Source: Minisyncoccota bacterium
GTDB taxonomy: Bacteria > Patescibacteriota > Minisyncoccia > Phycocordibacterales > UBA2100
Assembly (NCBI GenBank): GCA_018061585.1
Contig: JAGOTU010000044.1
Coordinates: forward strand, 1 to 7,369
Direction: 5' to 3'
DNA: 7,369 bases
The notes below the pieces were generated by a model. The model made no database searches, had not been told where the DNA came from, and was given only the letters and a program-made list of their open reading frames with translations. Below are positions 1-5,111 of the stretch, one piece after another; the first letter of the stretch is position 1, and each line of letters starts with the position of its first letter. The position numbers and the translations under genes were made by a program.

Positions 1-345
1 AAAGACGCGACATCCACACGTCGGATCGTCGTTCTGGTGAATCGCAACAGTGCGTCGGCTTCAGAAATTCTCGCGGGCGCTCTGCAGGATTACAAAGTCG
101 CAAAAGTGATAGGGGAGCAGTCGTTCGGTAAGGGGTCAGTGCAGACGCTCATCGATATCGGCTCGATCGGGACGCTCAAAGTGACAGTCGCCAGGTGGTA
201 TACCCCCAGCGGACGTAACATCTCTCACCAAGGGATCTCGCCCGATATCACAGTTGATCTGAAGGACCCCAAACACGCGAGCTCAACCGATCCGTACATG
301 GATGCCGCCGTCGAGACACTCCTAGATGATTCGGAGTGGAAATAG
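1..345 (+). CDS. S41 family C-terminal processing peptidase, 3' part only
   Basis: This is the C-terminal end of a serine protease of the CtpA/Prc family, which cleaves envelope proteins near their C-termini outside the cytoplasmic membrane. The reading frame is open from base 1, giving 114 visible residues. The family core NSASASEILAGALQDY is at residues 16-31, with the predicted catalytic Ser at residue 19, a conserved Asp at 30 and the catalytic Lys at 44 in SFGKGSVQ. This is the same Ser +11 Asp +25 Lys spacing as E. coli Prc (S430, D441, K455). The segment ARWYTPSGRNI and the closing DPYMDAAVETL are also typical. The signal or anchor segment, the PDZ domain and the first half of the protease domain lie upstream of the window. 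A GTG at base 37 is internal, not the start. The gene ends in TAG and a separate promoter for the next gene begins six bases later. Confidence 0.95.
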   Translation, partial: KDATSTRRIVVLVNRNSASASEILAGALQDYKVAKVIGEQSFGKGSVQTLIDIGSIGTLKVTVARWYTPSGRNISHQGISPDITVDLKDPKHASSTDPYMDAAVETLLDDSEWK

Positions 346-351
346 GTGACG

Positions 352-357
352 TATACT
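352..357 (+). promoter_or_regulatory. -10 element, leaderless-type promoter for the 69-residue membrane protein
   Basis: TATACT ends 7 bases before ATG 365, which puts the expected transcription start at or next to the start codon. No Shine-Dalgarno sequence fits. The best -35 candidate (TTCGGA at 330-335, 16-bp spacer) is weak and lies inside the protease gene. Confidence 0.6.
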
Positions 358-364
358 GAACGGT

Positions 365-574
365 ATGTCGGTACGACAATTCTTGCTCTATATTACGAAT
401 AACGAGGCCACGTCGCGTCACGAGGAAGCGTTTGATATCGGATTTTTTATTATCAATACCGCGGCGTTGATTGGCGGAGGTATCTATCTTGCATATATCG
501 GACAGTGGGAGTGGCTGCCGTTCTTGCTCATTGAGTACACGTGGGCGGTCGATACGATACGTCACAATCGTTAA
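365..574 (+). CDS. Small hypothetical membrane protein (69 aa)
   Basis: I do not recognise this family. The 69 residues have a polar N-terminus (TNNEATSRHEEAF, residues 11-23), then a hydrophobic stretch at about 24-46 (GFFIINTAALIGGGIYLAYI) and a second at about 48-62 rich in Trp (QWEWLPFLLIEYTW). It ends in a short basic tail, RHNR. One or two membrane passes are likely. The start at ATG 365 is favoured because a TATACT element sits 7 bases before it, the arrangement seen repeatedly in this window. The gene begins 19 bases after the protease stop, and another small membrane gene follows 18 bases after its own stop, so the two may form a pair. A long antisense frame over the same bases is a shadow. 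Confidence 0.7.
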   Translation: MSVRQFLLYITNNEATSRHEEAFDIGFFIINTAALIGGGIYLAYIGQWEWLPFLLIEYTWAVDTIRHNR

Positions 575-576
575 TA

Positions 577-587
577 GATAATGTAAT
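577..587 (+). promoter_or_regulatory. Possible -10 region before the 56-residue membrane protein
   Basis: GATAAT (577-582) and the overlapping TGTAAT (582-587) precede ATG 593 by 10 and 5 bases. Either could serve as a -10, but neither has the exact 6-7 base spacing seen elsewhere. Cotranscription with the preceding gene is equally possible. Confidence 0.3.
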
Positions 588-592
588 TGATC

Positions 593-763
593 ATGTATAT
601 GGAGAAAATAAAGATAGAGAACCACACCTTCTCCGGAGGGCTCTGGTTCGCGGGCTGGATGTTTACGATCGGGTTCCTTCACCTCTCATTTTGGAAAGGG
701 GTACTTGCGATCATTGTGTGGCCGTACTACATCGGCGTATATTTTGCGTCTCTTTCGAGTTAG
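593..763 (+). CDS. Small hypothetical membrane protein (56 aa)
   Basis: This short gene reads MYMEKIKIENHTFSGGLW and continues as an almost entirely hydrophobic, aromatic-rich protein to SLSS and TAG. Residues 15-33 (around GGLWFAGWMFTIGFLHLSF) and 35-53 (around GVLAIIVWPYYIGVYFA) could be two membrane segments joined by a tight turn, and the KIKIEN start suggests a cytoplasmic N-terminus. From memory, short proteins with this GLWFAGW/WPYY pattern recur in Parcubacteria-type genomes; I cannot check that here. ATG 593 and ATG 599 are both possible starts. Its stop overlaps the stop of the reverse-strand PPOX gene. Its partner may be the other small membrane protein just upstream. Confidence 0.7.
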   Translation: MYMEKIKIENHTFSGGLWFAGWMFTIGFLHLSFWKGVLAIIVWPYYIGVYFASLSS

Positions 764-1227
764 TTCACAGGGATCTCAAAGAATAGATTTTCATTTCCGA
801 TGGCGGGTTTTGTAAAATCTGCCCATCGTATCGATCGTGGCTGGAACCACATAACGGCAAGTTCGCCGTCCATTTTGCCCGCCGGCAAGAGTCCGACGCG
901 TTGCGCTGCGAGAACATTCATGAGATCTGTCACGTGCGCATTCTGATCCTCCGAGCTGACGAGCTCAGACGCGACACCGCTCAGCTGAAGCGTCTGCGGA
1001 ATATCCTGCCGTCCGACGACGAATGCCGCCTGAGGATGCGCACTGATCGCATGGAACTTGCGACTATCGCGCTTGGTCAAGAAGTAAATGTTAAATGAAT
1101 CATCGCACACGTAGTACACAACGGAAGCGATGGGGGTGTAGTCTTTTGCTACGGTCGCGAGCACGCCGGCCGAATGTGATCTTAAAAAAGTAAGGGCCTC
1201 CGCACGTACTGTAGGGTCTATTGTCAT
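760..1227 (-). CDS. Pyridoxamine 5'-phosphate oxidase-like (PPOX) FMN split-barrel protein
   Basis: The 155-residue protein matches the split-barrel flavin-fold family that includes PdxH-like and general-stress proteins. An N-terminal helix (residues 1-15) leads into SAGVLATVAKDYTPIASVVYY, the first strands of the barrel. IYFLTKRDSRKFHAISAHPQAAFVVG follows, the usual region contacting the flavin phosphate, and a final strand carries WFQPRSIRWADF. The length suits a single-domain member. The substrate is unknown; members bind FMN, F420, heme or nothing, and this one is not a clear PdxH. The start at 1227 (MTIDPTV) is chosen over an in-frame ATG at 1269 because an extended -10 (TGCTATACT) lies 7 bases upstream of it, and the longer version would run through that promoter. 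Its stop overlaps the convergent small membrane gene. Confidence 0.88.
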   Translation of the reverse strand: MTIDPTVRAEALTFLRSHSAGVLATVAKDYTPIASVVYYVCDDSFNIYFLTKRDSRKFHAISAHPQAAFVVGRQDIPQTLQLSGVASELVSSEDQNAHVTDLMNVLAAQRVGLLPAGKMDGELAVMWFQPRSIRWADFTKPAIGNENLFFEIPVN

Positions 1228-1234
1228 GTCCCCG

Positions 1235-1243
1235 AGTATAGCA
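1235..1243 (-). promoter_or_regulatory. Extended -10 (TGnTATACT) for the PPOX gene
   Basis: Read on the reverse strand, TGCTATACT ends 7 bases before the ATG whose first base is 1227. The TG one base upstream of the hexamer is an extended -10, which can make up for the absence of a good -35. It decides the start of the gene and predicts a leaderless message. Confidence 0.65.
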
Positions 1244-1262
1244 TTTGATAGCAATGGCATGT

Positions 1263-1291
1263 ATGACACGAGGGACTACACGATATATACT
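1263..1291 (+). promoter_or_regulatory. Promoter of the four-helix membrane protein gene
   Basis: ATGACA (1263-1268) is one mismatch from the -35 consensus. After a 17-bp spacer comes TATACT (1286-1291), and the start codon ATG 1298 follows 6 bases later. This is the best complete promoter in the window and predicts a leaderless transcript. It shares the 70-bp gap with the divergent PPOX promoter. Confidence 0.7.
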
Positions 1292-1297
1292 GTCCGT

Positions 1298-1747
1298 ATG
1301 AATGATCGAGCACCGCTTACGAGCACGATGAATGAATGGACAAGCGTGCGTCACTACTATGGCGATATCGTTCGTATAATATTCGTTATTTGCGCGGTCG
1401 TTGTTGGGTTGTTGGCACCGCTCAGCGGCAGTGTAGCTGTAGGCACGATCATTGGGATGCCGATCGTGCTGGTTCTGGTGGTGCTCGCGGGATTCACGAA
1501 TCCGCACAGTAGATCGATCATGATCCTCGATACGATCGCTGCGACTCTCGGGGTGTTACTAGCCGAGATCTTTGCTGTCGTCTCGTATCAAAGTGGTGAA
1601 ATGTTGATCTTCCTCACATTCGAAGCGCTGAGCTTTATGCTGCTTGTGGCGCTCTACTTCAGTGCAAAAAATGTGCGTGCAGCAATGATGGGGAAAATAG
1701 GCAAGATCGACGGGGTTGGCGAATTCGACGAGGACAACAGCGCATAG
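1298..1747 (+). CDS. Hypothetical four-helix integral membrane protein (149 aa)
   Basis: I do not recognise the family. After a polar head of about 22 residues, four hydrophobic segments are visible at roughly 24-43 (IVRIIFVICAVVVGLLAPLS), 46-66 (VAVGTIIGMPIVLVLVVLAGF), 74-96 and 101-122. The protein closes with a basic patch (AKNVRAAMMGKIGK) and a strongly acidic end, GEFDEDNSA. The loop NPHSRS after helix 2 and the basic patch after helix 4 suggest both ends are cytoplasmic. The start is taken at 1298 because a TATACT ends 6 bases before it. An in-frame ATG at 1226 would read through that promoter and add 24 unlikely residues. No catalytic motif is visible; a scaffold, sensor or transporter accessory role cannot be told apart. 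Confidence 0.75.
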   Translation: MNDRAPLTSTMNEWTSVRHYYGDIVRIIFVICAVVVGLLAPLSGSVAVGTIIGMPIVLVLVVLAGFTNPHSRSIMILDTIAATLGVLLAEIFAVVSYQSGEMLIFLTFEALSFMLLVALYFSAKNVRAAMMGKIGKIDGVGEFDEDNSA

Positions 1748-1771
1748 GCGGGATAATTCTCGACGCCCGGC

Positions 1772-1801
1772 TTGTCTCGTTCTAAAGAAGCGGGGTATCA
1801 T
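1772..1801 (+). promoter_or_regulatory. Candidate promoter for the acyltransferase
   Basis: TTGTCT (1772-1777, four of six -35 bases) and TATCAT (1796-1801) are separated by 18 bp. The hexamer ends 11 bases before ATG 1813, so the expected leader would be only a few bases long. An alternative -10, GATAAT at 1752-1757, would give a leader of about 50 bases. Confidence 0.4.
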
Positions 1802-1812
1802 CGCTTGCATAC

Positions 1813-2850
1813 ATGAAGCACTACTACAGCCTGCTCGACGCGGTGCGGTTCTTTGCCGCATTTTGGGTCATGAACTTTCATTATTTTTTGAGCGCCGACC
1901 CCGTGCCGCAATTGCACTGGTATCGCTTCGGCAACTTGGGCGTGCAGCTATTCTTTATCATTAGCGGATTCGTGATAGTCCATTCCTTAAAGGGGAAAAC
2001 GCTGAAAGAATTCGCGACCGGCAGATTCTGGCGGCTGTTTCCGCTCTTTTGGGTTCTCTGTACGGTCACATATGCGCTCACGATCTTTCTGCCGGATGTT
2101 CGCTATGCGTTGCATTTTGGCGATTACATACGCACCATGACCATGCTCGGTGACGTGTTCAACGGGATAACAGGTCCTACCGCTCTCATCGATCCGTCGT
2201 ACTGGACGCTCACGGTCGAGCTCATTTTTTATGCAGGCATTGCGCTGTTCGTGAAAGCGGCAGGACATCGGAACATCCGATACTTTCTACTGGCATGGCT
2301 CGTCGTGAGTGCAACAGCATTCCTATTCCATGTCGACGAGAATTTCTACGTAAAATTATTACTCGTGCGTCACGCGTCCTATTTCGTTTTCGGAAGCGCA
2401 CTCGCGCTCATTGTGGGTAAAGAAGCGGTCGGGAGATCGGAGCGGCTGATAGACTGGAGTCTCCTTTTTACAAGTGCACTATACGCCACATATATCCATA
2501 CGCGCTCATTGCCAGCGTACGCGATCCCGAATCCCAATGACGCGTTCGTTATTTCGCTCTTACATGTCGGGTTCTTCCTGTGCATACCGTTACTAGTCTA
2601 CCTATCCGGATATGTCACACACGCACGCATCCTGCAAGTGCTCGCGATCCTGGGAGGGCTCACGTATCCGCTGTATCTGTTACACCAACGTATAGGAAAT
2701 ATGATGATCGATCTATTGACGAGCATATCTCCGGTATCTTGGTTCACGCTTGTCATCTGTTTTGAGATAGTGATCATCGGAGTCGCGTACTTCGTGTATG
2801 TGTATGAGAAAAAGATGCGCAGCTGGATCCTCAAGAGAATGGGCTCTTGA
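1813..2850 (+). CDS. Acyltransferase family 3 (OafA/NodX-like) membrane protein
   Basis: This 345-residue protein is a polytopic acyltransferase-3, a family that moves acyl groups, often acetyl, across or at the cytoplasmic membrane onto surface polysaccharides, lipids or peptidoglycan. The N-terminus has the family signature LLDAVRFFAAFWVMNFHYF, with the R-X10-H pair at Arg12 and His23; the His is the presumed catalytic residue. Other landmarks are GNLGVQLFFIISGFVI (40-55), SYWTLTVELIFY (129-140, the usual WSL-E-FY box) and GGLTYPLYLLHQRIG (281-295). About ten hydrophobic segments follow in the expected order, and the length is normal for a stand-alone acyltransferase domain without a C-terminal SGNH hydrolase. 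The acceptor is unknown and no glycan genes adjoin it. The 3' end lies in an inverted repeat that includes the stop codon. Confidence 0.93.
   Translation: MKHYYSLLDAVRFFAAFWVMNFHYFLSADPVPQLHWYRFGNLGVQLFFIISGFVIVHSLKGKTLKEFATGRFWRLFPLFWVLCTVTYALTIFLPDVRYALHFGDYIRTMTMLGDVFNGITGPTALIDPSYWTLTVELIFYAGIALFVKAAGHRNIRYFLLAWLVVSATAFLFHVDENFYVKLLLVRHASYFVFGSALALIVGKEAVGRSERLIDWSLLFTSALYATYIHTRSLPAYAIPNPNDAFVISLLHVGFFLCIPLLVYLSGYVTHARILQVLAILGGLTYPLYLLHQRIGNMMIDLLTSISPVSWFTLVICFEIVIIGVAYFVYVYEKKMRSWILKRMGS
2831..2850 (+). repeat. Inverted repeat over the acyltransferase stop codon
   Basis: TCAAGAG (2831-2837) and CTCTTGA (2844-2850) are perfect 7-bp arms around a 6-base loop, and the right arm ends in the TGA stop. 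No T-run follows, so it is not a standard intrinsic terminator. It could act as a 3'-end stabiliser. Confidence 0.5.
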
Positions 2851-2851
2851 T

Positions 2852-2888
2852 ATGAGCAGTGGATGAAGTCGCTCATGAACCCTTCATG
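2852..2888 (+). repeat. Two overlapping inverted repeats (mutually exclusive stems)
   Basis: ATGAGC (2852-2857) pairs with GCTCAT (2871-2876). CATGAA (2874-2879) pairs with TTCATG (2883-2888). The two pairs share bases 2874-2876, so in RNA only one full stem could form at a time. Stems of 6 bp in short DNA can arise by chance, and the function is unknown. Confidence 0.35.
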
Positions 2889-2893
2889 TTCAA

Positions 2894-2911
2894 TACTGTA
2901 GCGTTACAGTA
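2894..2911 (+). promoter_or_regulatory. Palindrome directly before the Fn3-protein start codon
   Basis: TACTGTA (2894-2900) and TACAGTA (2905-2911) form a perfect 7+7 bp inverted repeat around GCGT and abut ATG 2912. As DNA it could be an operator overlapping the promoter (TACTGT itself fits a TANNNT -10). As RNA, its hairpin would end at the start codon and could limit translation. The half-sites resemble the E. coli LexA box (CTGT-N8-ACAG), but the spacing here is N6. Confidence 0.5.
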
Positions 2912-3703
2912 ATGAACAAAACCACATCTGTCGTCGGAGGTATTATCATCATTCTACTCGCCGTCGTTATTTACATGCTCGCAGTACGTGCGCCGGATAG
3001 CACCATTATTAATGCAGCTGCGACCACAACACCGAACGGAGAAGTAACTGGTACGGATGCGGTCGTCGTAGCAGACAACGAAGATGTCCCCGGCAGCGCG
3101 CCGGATGCAACGACGAACGCTGCGTACGCGTCCACTGATACGACTTCTGTCGTGACAGGTACAGTCAACCCGAACGGTGCTGCTACAACATACTGGTACG
3201 AATACGGAGTTGGAACTGCGCTTGGTAAACAGTCACCGACCCAAAACGTTGGATCAGGACGCACCGCAACACTCGCTCCGGGATATATCACGGGACTTAC
3301 GAAGAGCACCACATACAATTACCGTCTCGTTGCACAGAATCAGTACGGCAAGAGCACCGGACCGACACTCACCTTGCGCACGTCATCGGAAAGCGCGCCT
3401 GTAGCCGGTACCATCCCGACCGCAAAGACATTTCCTGCTAACGAAATAACGAAGGCGTCCGCTACGCTCCGTGGTGAAGTGAATCCGAACAAAGGTACTA
3501 CGCAATATTGGTTCGAATACGGCCGCACGAACCGTCTCGGCAACACCACGGCGTTCGTTTCCGTTGGTAACGGCAGCGCATCCATTGTTGCAACTGCGGA
3601 GCCGAAGTTGAATTCCAACACCACCTACTACTTCCGCATCAATGCACAGAACGAGTACGGTACGGTGAACGGCGCCATCATGTCGTTCAAGACATCGCGC
3701 TAG
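2912..3703 (+). CDS. Membrane-anchored protein with two fibronectin type III-like domains
   Basis: The 263-residue protein starts MNKTTSVVGG and has one hydrophobic segment at about 7-25, most likely an uncleaved signal anchor that leaves the rest outside the cell. A Thr/Ala/Asp-rich linker (about 27-65) precedes two tandem beta-sandwich repeats. Repeat 1, at about 66-157, carries GTVNPNGAATTYWYEYG. Repeat 2, at about 170-262, carries GEVNPNKGTTQYWFEYG. The same motif recurs 105 residues apart, and each copy closes with a TTYNYRLVAQNQYG or TTYYFRINAQNEYG strand. This is the Fn3-like repeat common in bacterial surface and filament proteins. Such domains usually act as adhesive or spacing modules; no enzyme domain is attached. 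There are no Cys residues and no sortase signal, so the N-terminal anchor is the only visible attachment. Confidence 0.88.
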   Translation: MNKTTSVVGGIIIILLAVVIYMLAVRAPDSTIINAAATTTPNGEVTGTDAVVVADNEDVPGSAPDATTNAAYASTDTTSVVTGTVNPNGAATTYWYEYGVGTALGKQSPTQNVGSGRTATLAPGYITGLTKSTTYNYRLVAQNQYGKSTGPTLTLRTSSESAPVAGTIPTAKTFPANEITKASATLRGEVNPNKGTTQYWFEYGRTNRLGNTTAFVSVGNGSASIVATAEPKLNSNTTYYFRINAQNEYGTVNGAIMSFKTSR

Positions 3704-3724
3704 TTCTCAGAGAATTCATCGTTC

Positions 3725-3736
3725 CTTTGCGCAAAG
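3725..3736 (+). promoter_or_regulatory. 12-bp perfect palindrome upstream of the 48-residue gene's -10
   Basis: CTTTGCGCAAAG is self-complementary over all 12 bases and ends 5 bases before the TACACT hexamer. It therefore lies in the -35/-10 spacer, a common operator position. The protein that would bind is unknown. Confidence 0.4.
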
Positions 3737-3741
3737 TGATG

Positions 3742-3747
3742 TACACT
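3742..3747 (+). promoter_or_regulatory. -10 element for the 48-residue gene
   Basis: TACACT would start transcription near 3754, giving a leader of about 45 bases before ATG 3800, in contrast to the leaderless genes nearby. No convincing -35 is visible at the normal distance. The leader has no Shine-Dalgarno sequence; its last 30 bases are A/C-rich and probably unstructured. Confidence 0.45.
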
Positions 3748-3799
3748 CGGACGCATCGGGTCGACACCAGGTCTTACTCAAAACTAATCAAACACTCCT

Positions 3800-3946
3800 A
3801 TGAACTCAACCGATCAAGAGATCGCCGACAAGAAGGCGCTCGACGAGAAGACCGCCGCTGAAGCGACCGCCCCGGTCGAAGCAGCAGCACCGGTCGCCGA
3901 GACTCCGGCAGAGACTCCGGCTCCGACTGACGCACCGGCCGCGTAA
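3800..3946 (+). CDS. Ala/Pro/Glu-rich low-complexity small protein (48 aa)
   Basis: The short frame begins MNSTDQEIADKKALDEK, a charged and possibly helical N-terminus. It then becomes a disordered tail of alternating Ala, Pro, Glu and Thr (APVEAAAPVAETPAETPAPT and so on) ending in PAA and TAA. There is no signal peptide, membrane segment, Cys, aromatic residue or recognisable domain. The net charge is acidic. The gene forms its own transcription unit, with a candidate promoter and palindrome upstream and a strong intrinsic terminator 10 bases after the stop. That isolated setup suggests real, perhaps high, expression. Coding is supported by consistent GC-rich third positions and in-frame low-complexity repeats. 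The function is unknown; a flexible linker-like or surface-associated peptide, or a regulatory RNA that happens to carry this frame, are both possible. Confidence 0.65.
   Translation: MNSTDQEIADKKALDEKTAAEATAPVEAAAPVAETPAETPAPTDAPAA
3899..3922 (+). repeat. 12-bp tandem duplication in the 48-residue gene
   Basis: GAGACTCCGGCA is followed at once by GAGACTCCGGCT. The 11-of-12 match encodes ETPA twice in frame, so the tail can probably lengthen or shorten by slippage without a frameshift. Confidence 0.75.
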
Positions 3947-3956
3947 GCGACCGGGC

Positions 3957-3990
3957 AAAAAAGAACCCCGCCACGTGCGGGGTTCTTTTT
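3957..3990 (+). terminator. Intrinsic (Rho-independent) terminator
   Basis: GAACCCCGC (3963-3971) and GCGGGGTTC (3977-3985) form a perfect 9-bp GC-rich stem around the loop CACGT, followed by TTTTT. Six A bases upstream allow it to work in both directions. It ends the 48-residue gene's transcript and insulates the kinase gene downstream. Confidence 0.95.
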
Positions 3991-4019
3991 GTATCGCTCG
4001 CGAATTCAGCGAATAGGTA

Positions 4020-4025
4020 TAGACT
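4020..4025 (+). promoter_or_regulatory. -10 element, leaderless-type promoter for the histidine kinase
   Basis: TAGACT, within TATAGACT, ends 6 bases before GTG 4032, the spacing seen for other genes here. This supports the GTG as the true start. I see no good -35. Confidence 0.5.
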
Positions 4026-4031
4026 GACCTC

Positions 4032-5069
4032 GTGAATACAACCCTCGGGGTAAAAGACCCATTGGGTGACTTGAAAGACGGTCACGTGCTCGCTCGGGCG
4101 ATCATCGATACCATCCGCGAGCCGCTTATTGTACTCGACGGCGATCTCCGCATTATTGCCGCGAGCGGCTCTTTTTTTAAGAAATTCGCTCTTTCGCATG
4201 ATGGCACCTACGACACCATGTTCTACGACCTCGGGAACGGGGAGTGGAATATTCCGGCGCTTCGTATTTTGCTAGAGCAGATCATTCCGGAGCATACGGT
4301 GGTAGAGGACTACGAGGTGACGCACGAATTTCTCCGGCTGGGGCGTCGAACGATGCTTGTGAATGCCCGTGAGATCAGATTTGAAGAAGGCAAGAAAAAG
4401 ATGCTCCTGCTTTCCATTCACGATGTCACGGAGCAGCGTCTGATCGAAGCCGACCTTGCGAAGCTGGCTTCACAAAAAACGATCATGCTGGCAGAAATGC
4501 GTCATCGCATCGCCAATAGTCTGCAACTCATTGCCAGTATTCTCATGCTTAAAGCTGTGACTGTTGCGTCCGCAGAAGCCCGCGCCCATCTGGAAGACGC
4601 GCACAGTCGTATTGTTTCGATCTCTAACGTGCAGCGACACCTGGATCCCATGGACACCATCTCGGATCATGTCGAGATCGCTCCCTATCTGGTGGCGCTC
4701 TGCAAAAGCTTGGAGGATTCAATGATCGGGGGCAGGAAGCCCATTGAGCTCATGGTGAAGGCGGGTCCGGGTAACGGTACGTCTGACGAGGCAGTCAGTA
4801 TCGGATTGCTAACGACAGAGCTCGTCATCAATGCGCTTAAATATGCATTCCCGTCCGGAGAGGGAAAGATCGTTGTTTCGTTCAGCTCAGCCGGGCATTC
4901 ATGGAGTCTGTCGATCAAAGACAATGGGATCGGTTACGTGCCTCAGGCGGATAAACATGGACTCGGTACCAGTATTGTCCAGTCACTCGCGACACAGCTT
5001 GATGCGGTACTGACTGTCAACAGCGGATCACATGGAACGGAGGTGCTGCTGGTCTGCAGTTCGACCTGA
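4032..5069 (+). CDS. Soluble PAS-domain sensor histidine kinase, HisKA_2 family
   Basis: This 345-residue kinase senses an unknown cue and autophosphorylates a histidine for transfer to a response regulator. A PAS domain spans about 20-135, with PLIVLDGDLRIIAASGSFFK at its start and a characteristic GNGEWNIPALRILLEQI insert. A short linker leads to the HisKA_2 dimerisation helix at about 140-205, with MRHRIANSLQLIASILML and His158 as the likely phosphorylated residue. The ATPase domain has an N-box TTELVINALKYAFP (Asn267), a G1 box DNGIG (297-301) and a G2 box GLGTSIVQSLA (310-320). No membrane segment or receiver domain is present, so it acts in the cytoplasm and its regulator is elsewhere. 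From memory, the PAS insert plus HisKA_2 layout resembles proteobacterial HWE/HisKA_2 stress or light sensors, hinting at lateral transfer. GTG 4032 is the start because a -10 lies 6 bases upstream. Confidence 0.9.
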   Translation: MNTTLGVKDPLGDLKDGHVLARAIIDTIREPLIVLDGDLRIIAASGSFFKKFALSHDGTYDTMFYDLGNGEWNIPALRILLEQIIPEHTVVEDYEVTHEFLRLGRRTMLVNAREIRFEEGKKKMLLLSIHDVTEQRLIEADLAKLASQKTIMLAEMRHRIANSLQLIASILMLKAVTVASAEARAHLEDAHSRIVSISNVQRHLDPMDTISDHVEIAPYLVALCKSLEDSMIGGRKPIELMVKAGPGNGTSDEAVSIGLLTTELVINALKYAFPSGEGKIVVSFSSAGHSWSLSIKDNGIGYVPQADKHGLGTSIVQSLATQLDAVLTVNSGSHGTEVLLVCSST

Positions 5070-5076
5070 GCTGCCG

Positions 5077-5105
5077 GAGACATAGGGCGGCAAACCTTGT
5101 ACAAT
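5077..5105 (+). promoter_or_regulatory. Promoter of the STAS/SEC14-like gene
   Basis: GAGACA (5077-5082, four of six -35 bases), a 17-bp spacer and TACAAT (5100-5105) precede ATG 5112 by 6 bases. This predicts a leaderless message independent of the kinase transcript. Confidence 0.6.
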
Positions 5106-5111
5106 TTCCGC

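Noticed and set aside
317..338. CACTCC/GGAGTG inverted repeat near the protease stop as a terminator
   Set aside because: The stem is only 6 bp with a 10-base loop, lies inside the coding region and has no T-run after it.
248..682. A 144-residue reverse-strand frame opposite the protease end and small membrane genes
   Set aside because: Its translation is rich in Arg, His and Pro with no domain, and it overlaps two better-supported genes; it is an antisense shadow of codon bias.
1226..1297. N-terminal extension of the four-helix membrane protein from ATG 1226
   Set aside because: The 24 extra residues are encoded by the promoter bases of this gene and of the divergent PPOX gene.
2894..2911. 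Assignment of the palindrome as a true LexA/SOS box
   Set aside because: The half-sites fit but the spacing is 6 rather than 8 bases, and an Fn3 surface protein is not a typical SOS gene; it is kept only as an unassigned palindrome.
3798..4199. A 133-residue reverse-strand frame across the 48-residue gene, terminator and kinase start
   Set aside because: It runs through a clear intrinsic terminator and the 5' end of a well-defined kinase, and is full of Arg/Ser low complexity.
5072..5092. TGCCG/CGGCA inverted repeat between kinase and STAS-like gene as a terminator
   Set aside because: A 5-bp stem with an 11-base loop, no T-run, and overlap with the candidate -35 make chance more likely.
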